From Neocallimastix lanati (nom. inval.) (taxonomy: Eukaryota; Neocallimastigomycota; Neocallimastigomycetes; Neocallimastigales; Neocallimastigaceae), in assembly GCA_016946835.1 (NCBI GenBank), contig JACVTC010000707.1, positions 1 through 11,230 of the forward strand: a stretch of 11,230 bases of DNA, in the 5' to 3' direction. Below the pieces are notes generated by a model. The model searched no databases, was not told the DNA's origin, and was given only the letters and a program-made list of their open reading frames with translations. The translations under genes and the position numbers were made by a program. Every line of letters starts with the position of its first letter. Positions within the stretch are counted from its first letter, which is position 1. Of this stretch, positions 6,347-11,230 are shown piece after piece.

Positions 6347-6850
6347 ATGATCAAGGAATCCGATGATGCTCAAAAAATTAGAGCTATTACTGATGAAGAA
6401 AATGCTATGAATAAAAGAAAGAACAATATAATTACTTTCTATATAAAAACAAATGATATTGAAGAAGTTCCAGTTAGGGTTCTTATCGACTCTGGCTCGG
6501 ATTTGAATTTTATTCATCCTTCGTTCGTTAATAAAAACAAAATTAAATTGAATGAAGTTAAAAGATCTTTCAATGTTACTGGACTAGGATATGGTATCTC
6601 TACCATCTACGAACAAACTGAAAAGTGTATCTTACGATTCAAGAACCATTTTGAAGTTATTCAACTCTATGCACTTTATATTCCTGATGTAGATATCATT
6701 CTAGGTATTCCTTGGATTGAAAAGCATTGTCCAATGAATTATCATGATTCAAGAAAAATATCCTTTCCTTCTGGTTATTGCGCTAGGAACTGTAATAATG
6801 GTAAAAGAAAAAGAAAAACAAAAATAGAAGCAAGAAAGGTTCAAAGAAGT
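6347..6850 (+). CDS. pol: Element B protease region of pol
   Basis: This retropepsin-type aspartic protease cuts the polyprotein inside the particle. [15 protein letters not shown] carries the catalytic DSG (Asp codon 6488-6490), and [14 protein letters not shown] fits the conserved ILG strand about 75 residues later. The frame is open from 6260, and family-like sequence before the ATG at 6347 suggests that Pol is normally joined to Gag. The formal frame runs on to a stop at 7109-7111, but coding sense moves to the -1 frame in the A-rich stretch 6803-6850; after that the original frame only yields a meaningless Ile-Val run. A one-base loss in an A homopolymer is the simplest cause. Confidence 0.88.
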
Positions 6851-7664
6851 GTAAGATCGATATCGAACCTGAAGAAGAAAATTCCTATGAACCAAGTACT
6901 CCATATAAGTGTAAACCCCTCTGGGATTCCGAATCAGAAAGCGAAGCTGAATACGTCCGTGGAAGAAAAGTTAGAACCATTAATGATAGTGATAGTTATA
7001 GTGATAGTGATAGTGATAGTGATAGTGATAGTATTAATATTAGTGTTAAAGATAATGATTGTAGTAAAGAAAAAATTAACTTTTGTAATTTTAGAGAACT
7101 TAGTACAATAGATAAAATCAAAAAATCATGTAATTTTATTAAATCATGTAAAAATGAAATTTTAAATAAAGAAAGTAAATTGGTCGCCGAACCAACAAAC
7201 TATTTTTTTTCTTATCAAAATTGTGTGTTAGACAATTTGTGTAACTGTCTGATTATTCAGAATTTAGATAATAATAATATTGTTAACGATAGTGATAATA
7301 AAATTTCTATTCCTCCTTGTTATCTCGATTATATTGAAGTTTTTGATGAAAAGAATTGTGATAAATTACCTCCCCATAGAGAATATGATTGTGAAATAAA
7401 TTTAAAGGATAATTCAATTCTATTCTATGGTCCTATTTATCCTTTAACAGAAGCAGAAAGGGATGAATTGAAAAAGTATATTAAAGAAAACTTAGCAAAA
7501 GGATTTATTAGAAAATCCAAATCACCAGCTGGTGCCCCTGTCTTATTTGTTAAAAAGAAAGATGGCACTTTGAGATTATGTATTGATTACAGAAAATTAA
7601 ATGAAATGACTATTAGAAATTCATATCCTTTACCATTAATAAGTGAATTAATGACAGAGTTAAA
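6851..7664 (+). CDS. pol: Element B pol: acidic Ser-Asp linker and N-terminal RT
   Basis: This frame is open from 6805 to a TAG at 7687-7689. It first gives an acidic linker ([17 protein letters not shown] and a run of Asp-Ser pairs from GATAGT hexamers at 6985-7032). Then comes the start of the reverse transcriptase, which copies element RNA into c[50 protein letters not shown], and [18 protein letters not shown]. These match the fingers motifs of Ty3/Gypsy RT in order. The frame fails within AAAGG at 7662-7666, where one A appears to be missing, and the next RT motif resumes in the -1 frame. A TTG at 7180 opens the longest computed frame but is not a start codon. Confidence 0.9.
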
Positions 7665-9049
7665 GGTGCTAAATATTTTACTAAGTTAGATCTTAAATCT
7701 GCATATAACTTAGTAAGAATAAAAGAAGGTGATGAGTATAAGATTGCTTTTAGAACTCGTTATGGACATTATGAATATCTTGTTATGCCTTTTGGGTTAA
7801 AGAATGCACCTGCTACATTTCAACATTTTATAAATGATGTTCTTAGTGACTACTTAGATGATTTTGTTATCTCATATATCGACGATATTCTTATTTATTC
7901 AAATAACTTAGAAGAACATCATGAACATGTTAGAAAAGTGTTGAAAAAACTTTTAGATAATAATTTATATGTTAAACTAGAAAAATGTGAATTCGATGTA
8001 ACGGAAACCTCCTTCCTGGGCTACATCATATCTAAAGATGGTCTTAAACCTGATCCTGAAAAAATTAAAGCTATTTTAGATTGGCCTGTACCTACTAATG
8101 TCAAAGAAGTTCAGTCATTTATTGGACTTTGTAATTATTATAGAGTTTTCATTAAAGATTTTGCCAAAATAGCTTTACCAATACATAAACTCACTCGTAA
8201 AAATGTACCTTTTATTTGGGGACCTGAGCAACAGAATGCTTTTGTTAAATTGAAAGAACTTTTCACATCTGCTCCAATTTTAATTAATCCTGATAGTAAT
8301 AAACCGTTTATCGTTGAAACTGATGCTAGTAACTTTGCAGTTGGAGCTGTACTTTCTCAAGAAGTTGATGGCAATCTCCATCCAGTTGCCTTTATTTCTT
8401 CGAGTTTGACCAAGTCTCAAAGAAACTACCCCATTTATGATAAGGAACTTCTCGCTATTAAAGTTGCTTTAGAGCAATGGCGTCACTTTTTAGAGGGTGC
8501 TCGTCATCCCTTTACTATTTACACTGATCATAAAAATTTAACATTTCCTAGAAAACCGGAAATGCTTTCGCAACGTCAAATTAGATGGTATGAATTTTTA
8601 TCTCGTTTTGATTTTAATATTGTCTATAGATCTGGGAAAAAATCGGGTAAACCTGATTTACTATCTAGGAGAAGTGATCATTTATTTAATTTTGAATTTA
8701 ATTCTTCTTGTCGTGTTATTAACTGTTTTACTATTAATAATGATACCCTTGCTAATTCTATTTTGAATGCTCTTGAGAATGATGAATTCTATAATTCTGT
8801 TAAATCATCCTTATCTATTAATAATGCTGTTAACCCTAAAATTCAAAATATTAATAAATTTATGATTGATAAAGAAGGATTTTTACTCTTTAATAATCTG
8901 ATTTATGTTCCTAAATCGATTCGAACGAGAGTTCTTGAACTCCATCATGACTCTCCTACTGCTGGTCATTTTGGTGTTTCTAAGACTCAAGAATTACTTA
9001 GCCGCAATTTTGGTGGCCTAATTTTTTCTCTTGATGTTAAAAATTTATT
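7665..9049 (+). CDS. pol: Element B pol: RT palm, RNase H and integrase zinc domain
   Basis: The RT palm has its first catalytic Asp in KLDLKSAY (codon 7689-7691), then [13 protein letters not shown] and the active site YIDD (7875-7886), then [11 protein letters not shown]. RNase H, which removes the RNA template, follows: ETDASN (Asp codon 8322-8324), YDKELLAIK (Glu codon 8445-8447), YTDHKN (Asp codon 8526-8528) and GKPDLLSRR. The integrase zinc domain begins with [14 protein letters not shown]. Two opposite one-base changes in T-runs at 9008-9011 and 9021-9028 put the conserved Trp-Trp-Pro patch out of frame, giving FGGLIF. A further loss at about 9043-9050 ends coding sense, although the frame runs on to a stop at 9189-9191. 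Confidence 0.92.
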
Positions 9050-9486
9050 AAGTCTTGTGAAGTTTGCTGTAAATCAAAAATTCCTAGACACAAGCCATAT
9101 GGACTTCTTTCACCCTTGTCCACTCCTAATAGAGCTTGGTCTGATATTTCTATGGATTTTATCGTTGAATTACCTAAGTCTAAAGATATGACTACAATTA
9201 TGGTTGTTGTTGATCGTTTGACTAAAATGGCTCATTTTATTCCTTTTCGTTGTCTTCCTACTGCTTCAATTGCTGCTGATGCTTTTATCTCGAATATTTT
9301 TAAATTACATGGTTTCCCTGATTCTATTATTTCTGATAGAGGATCGCAATTTACATCTGAATTTTGGAATCGCTTATGTAAACTTCTTGATATTACTCAT
9401 TCTCTTTCTACCTCCAACCATCCGGAGACTGATGGTCAAACGGAGAGGGTGAACGGAATATTGGAACAATATCTTCGTTGTTTCAT
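9050..9486 (+). CDS. pol: Element B integrase: zinc-domain cysteines and DDE core
   Basis: The frame resumes with KSCEVC, the two Cys that complete the HHCC zinc site, followed by the linker HKPYGLLSPL. The catalytic triad is intact: MDFIVEL (Asp codon 9155-9157), SDRGSQFTS (Asp codon 9335-9337) and TERVNG (Glu codon 9443-9445). The spacing is 59 and then 35 residues, the DD35E pattern. The longest Met-started frame begins at 9116, which is only an artefact of the shift. Coding sense leaves the frame at about 9485-9488, where one base is missing; the frame itself stops at 9563-9565. Confidence 0.92.
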
Positions 9487-9695
9487 AATGAAAGGCAAAA
9501 TAATTGGGTCGATTTACTACCTTTCGCTGAATTCGCTTACAATAATACTTTACATCAATCTATAAATCAATCACCATTCTTCGCAAACTATGGTTTTAAT
9601 CCTAAATTTAGTCCTGAGATTCCATCCTCAGAAAGACCAAGTAGAGCTGAAAAAAGAATATTAGATATTAATAAAAATATTGAATTTTTAAAAGA
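9487..9695 (+). CDS. pol: Element B integrase: post-core helix region
   Basis: The segment carries NNWVDLLPFAEFAYNNTLHQS and the SPFFANYGFNP motif that follow the DDE core in Ty3/Gypsy integrases, then a charged helix rich in Lys and Glu. The frame stops at TAG 9700-9702, but the coding path moves to the -1 frame just before, in GAAAC at 9694-9698. A 10-codon piece (9696-9727) leads, after a further loss in the A-run 9722-9727, into the next segment. Confidence 0.88.
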
Positions 9696-9727
9696 AACTT
9701 AGAAGAAGCTAAGAAACTTATAAAAAA

Positions 9728-10309
9728 TACGCCGATTTGAAAAGACTTCCTTCCCCTAATTTCGAAGTCGGTAAAAAAGTTTGGTTACTTAAAGGATCTA
9801 CTACTAAGAATGTTAAAAGAAAACTAGCCGATCAATTGATAGGTCCTTTTGAAATAATTGAAAAAGTTAGTCCCTTAGCGTACAAACTTAAACTACCTAA
9901 TAATATGCATTGTCATCCAATTTTTCATGTTTCTTTACTTGAACCTTATTATGAGAATGAATTTGAAGATAGAAATGTTAATAAACGAAAGAGTATAAAT
10001 TTAACTACAAATAATTCCGATATGATTCCAGATAAAATAATTAATATGAGAACTTATAAAGGAAAGAATCGTTTTCTTATCTCTTGGAAAGGATCAAATG
10101 AAGACTCTTGGATAGATGAAGATCAAATTTTAGATAAACAATTAATTCAGGAATACTTTAGAAAAAATAAGAAAAATAAAACAAGAACAAAGGATCAAGA
10201 ATCTATTAAGAATGATGATCATGCCAATGATTTCATTGTAAGACATAAATATCAACCCTTTGTTATAGAACTTCCCTCAAGAAATGATTCTCGCAGGAGC
10301 TCGACTTAA
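9728..10309 (+). CDS. pol: Element B integrase C-terminus with GPY/F module and chromodomain
   Basis: The segment holds NFEVGKKVWLL and QLIGPFEIIEKV, the GPY/F module, then HPIFHVSLLEPY, the usual end of a chromoviral integrase. A chromodomain follows at about 10030-10155: IINMRTYKGKNRFLISWKGS, then EDSWIDEDQIL and a closing helix. Chromodomains of this class tether the integrase to chromatin, often to methylated H3K9. The WKG and SW tryptophans are present, while the N-terminal aromatic of the methyl-lysine cage is not obvious. A charged, Lys/Asn-rich tail of about 50 residues ends at TAA 10307-10309, 10 bp before the 3' LTR. ATG 9737 is internal. Confidence 0.9.
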   Translation, partial: YADLKRLPSPNFEVGKKVWLLKGSTTKNVKRKLADQLIGPFEIIEKVSPLAYKLKLPNNMHCHPIFHVSLLEPYYENEFEDRNVNKRKSINLTTNNSDMIPDKIINMRTYKGKNRFLISWKGSNEDSWIDEDQILDKQLIQEYFRKNKKNKTRTKDQESIKNDDHANDFIVRHKYQPFVIELPSRNDSRRSST

Positions 10310-10319
10310 AGGGCGAGAT
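10308..10319 (+). other. Polypurine tract
   Basis: AAAGGGCGAGAT abuts the 3' LTR and overlaps the pol stop codon by two bases. Its position fits the plus-strand primer site. It is short, with a C at 10314 and a T at its end, so the exact borders are uncertain. Confidence 0.6.
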
Positions 10320-11046
10320 TGTAAAGATATGATCAATATCTTTAGTACATTAATTAATTTATTTTGTACATTAAATTATTTAATGTAATTCACGTTTACA
10401 AAATAATGCTAATGCATTATTTTATGTAAAATATATTAATTTATGAAATTAATTGATTTATGAAAATTAATAATAAATTTATATTTCATATAATATATAA
10501 ATTTAAAAATATAAAATTAATTTTTAAATAACCTAAAATTTAGTAATAAAATATATTAATAATTTTAGTTTAGTTTAATTTTAGTTTAGTTTAATAATCA
10601 TAAAAATTAAATAGTAATATATAATTAATAGTATTAATAATAAAAGAATAATAAATAAATAATAAATAAGAACTTATTCAATTTGAGTCAAAACAAATTG
10701 AATAAAAAGCTTATTGAATTAGTTTTAGTTTTTTATAACTTTATTTAATTTTAGATTAGTTTTTGTTTATTTTATATTGAATATATATTTAAATAAATAG
10801 AAATAGTATATTATAATATAATTAAGAAAAAATATAAATACATGTAAAATTATTCTATTAAAGAAAATGTAGTTGTTATTAACTATTTTGCAGTTAATAA
10901 CTAATAAAAAGAATTTTTATAATAAAGTGATTAATAAAAGAATTTTTTTAAAAAATAAATTTCATTTGAGTATTGTTATTGATAGTGTTGTTTTTTTTTT
11001 TTTTTTTTTTTCGTAATTGTAATCTGCTCCATAGGAACATTTTACA
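10320..11046 (+). repeat. Element B 3' LTR (727 bp)
   Basis: Read side by side with 4144-4869, it differs only in A4 versus A5 (4730-4733 against 10906-10910), T20 versus T21 (4814-4833 against 10991-11011) and ATAAGG versus ATAGG near the end. No base substitution was seen. It carries the same TATA box (10833-10840), primer sequence (10869-10879) and R hairpin (10875-10901). Confidence 0.95.
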
Positions 11047-11051
11047 CATTG
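11047..11051. repeat. Target-site duplication, right copy (CATTG)
   Basis: This is the exact partner of 4139-4143, placed immediately after the CA that closes the 3' LTR. It proves that the two LTRs belong to one insertion event. Confidence 0.95.
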
Positions 11052-11230
11052 CTATTATTGGATAAAACATCATTGTTTACTAATGCATTTAATATTTCTT
11101 TATTTTCATGTATTTCTTTTGTAGGTAACCTAGATAAAGCGTCAGCAATAACGTTCTTCTTCCCCTCTTGAAATTGGACTTGAACATTTAATATTGATAG
11201 TTCAGTAACCCATTTAAGGTGGCGATTATT
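11048..11230 (-). CDS. pol: Element A RNase H C-terminus and linker to integrase (partial)
   Basis: The frame runs from the window edge with no stop for 61 codons. It contains NNRHLKWVTELS and then EGKKNVIADALSRLP, the end of a Ty3/Gypsy RNase H domain; the Asp of IADALSR is the usual fourth RNase H acid. An Asn-rich linker follows, up to the junction with element B's 3' LTR. The codon split by the junction (G at 11047) is completed by bases at 4138-4137, giving a continuous path into the integrase half. The upstream RT domain lies beyond the window. Confidence 0.92.

Larger units (their letters stand above)
4144..11046 (+). mobile_element. Complete Ty3/Gypsy chromovirus (element B) nested in element A
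   Basis: The 6,903-bp LTR retrotransposon runs 5' LTR, self-priming PBS, repeat-bearing leader, gag, protease, RT, RNase H, integrase, chromodomain, polypurine tract, 3' LTR. Integrase lying after RNase H defines Ty3/Gypsy, and the C-terminal chromodomain defines the chromovirus branch. LTR ends are TGTAAA...TTTACA. By eye the LTRs differ only in three homopolymer or dinucleotide lengths, so the insertion is young. The internal coding region nonetheless needs about eight one-base frame changes. Confidence 0.95.

Noticed and set aside
6332-6517. Minus-strand ORF over the protease start
   Set aside because: It is antisense to the protease segment with the DSG motif; no support of its own.
6803-6850. 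Programmed -1 frameshift in the A-rich stretch between protease and RT
   Set aside because: No slippery heptamer lies in the correct phase, and similar one-base losses occur at many other A/T runs, which points to indels or miscalls.
9270-9452. ORF inside the integrase core
   Set aside because: It is out of frame with the intact DD35E residues.

Overview
The window is very AT-rich eukaryotic repeat DNA, probably from an early-diverging fungus. The mix of a chromodomain Ty3/Gypsy element, a FLYWCH-MULE transposase, extreme homopolymers and A/T-rich microsatellites would fit an arbuscular mycorrhizal or anaerobic gut fungus. The species cannot be read from the sequence. No host housekeeping gene is visible.

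Layout. (1) 2-1400, minus strand: a decayed Mutator-like transposase with an N-terminal FLYWCH-type zinc finger, a DDE-type core and a C-terminal region, broken by stops and frameshifts. (2) About 1400-2953: non-coding AT-rich DNA made of an ATAA microsatellite, a 56-bp minisatellite, a 66-bp tandem repeat and two (ATT)n/poly(T) blocks, the second with 63 uninterrupted T. (3) 2972-4143 and 11047-11230, minus strand: two halves of one Ty3/Gypsy pol (element A), integrase on the left and the end of RNase H on the right. (4) 4144-11046, plus strand: a complete 6.9-kb Ty3/Gypsy chromovirus (element B) inserted into A. It has 726/727-bp LTRs, a leader, gag, protease, RT, RNase H, integrase and a chromodomain. 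It is flanked by a perfect 5-bp target duplication (CATTG). Removing B plus one CATTG restores an uninterrupted reading frame across A.

The strongest biology is in B's replication signals. The 11 bases directly after the 5' LTR are the exact reverse complement of an 11-base LTR segment that begins 36 bp after the start of a TATAAATA box. This is the Tf1-type self-priming layout, where the 5' end of the RNA serves as reverse-transcription primer instead of a tRNA. The primer overlaps a perfect 10-bp hairpin, and the PBS sits in a 7-bp hairpin whose loop matches the free primer end. Downstream lies an array of fourteen 15-bp units, each able to pair with the first six transcript bases. A long A/T stem then presents a GC-rich loop before gag.

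Element B's LTRs differ only by three one-base homopolymer length changes, yet its coding region carries about eight one-base frame losses, most at A or T runs. This suggests either homopolymer errors in the assembly or a very recent copy with fresh indels. Relative age reads MULE (oldest), then A, then B.
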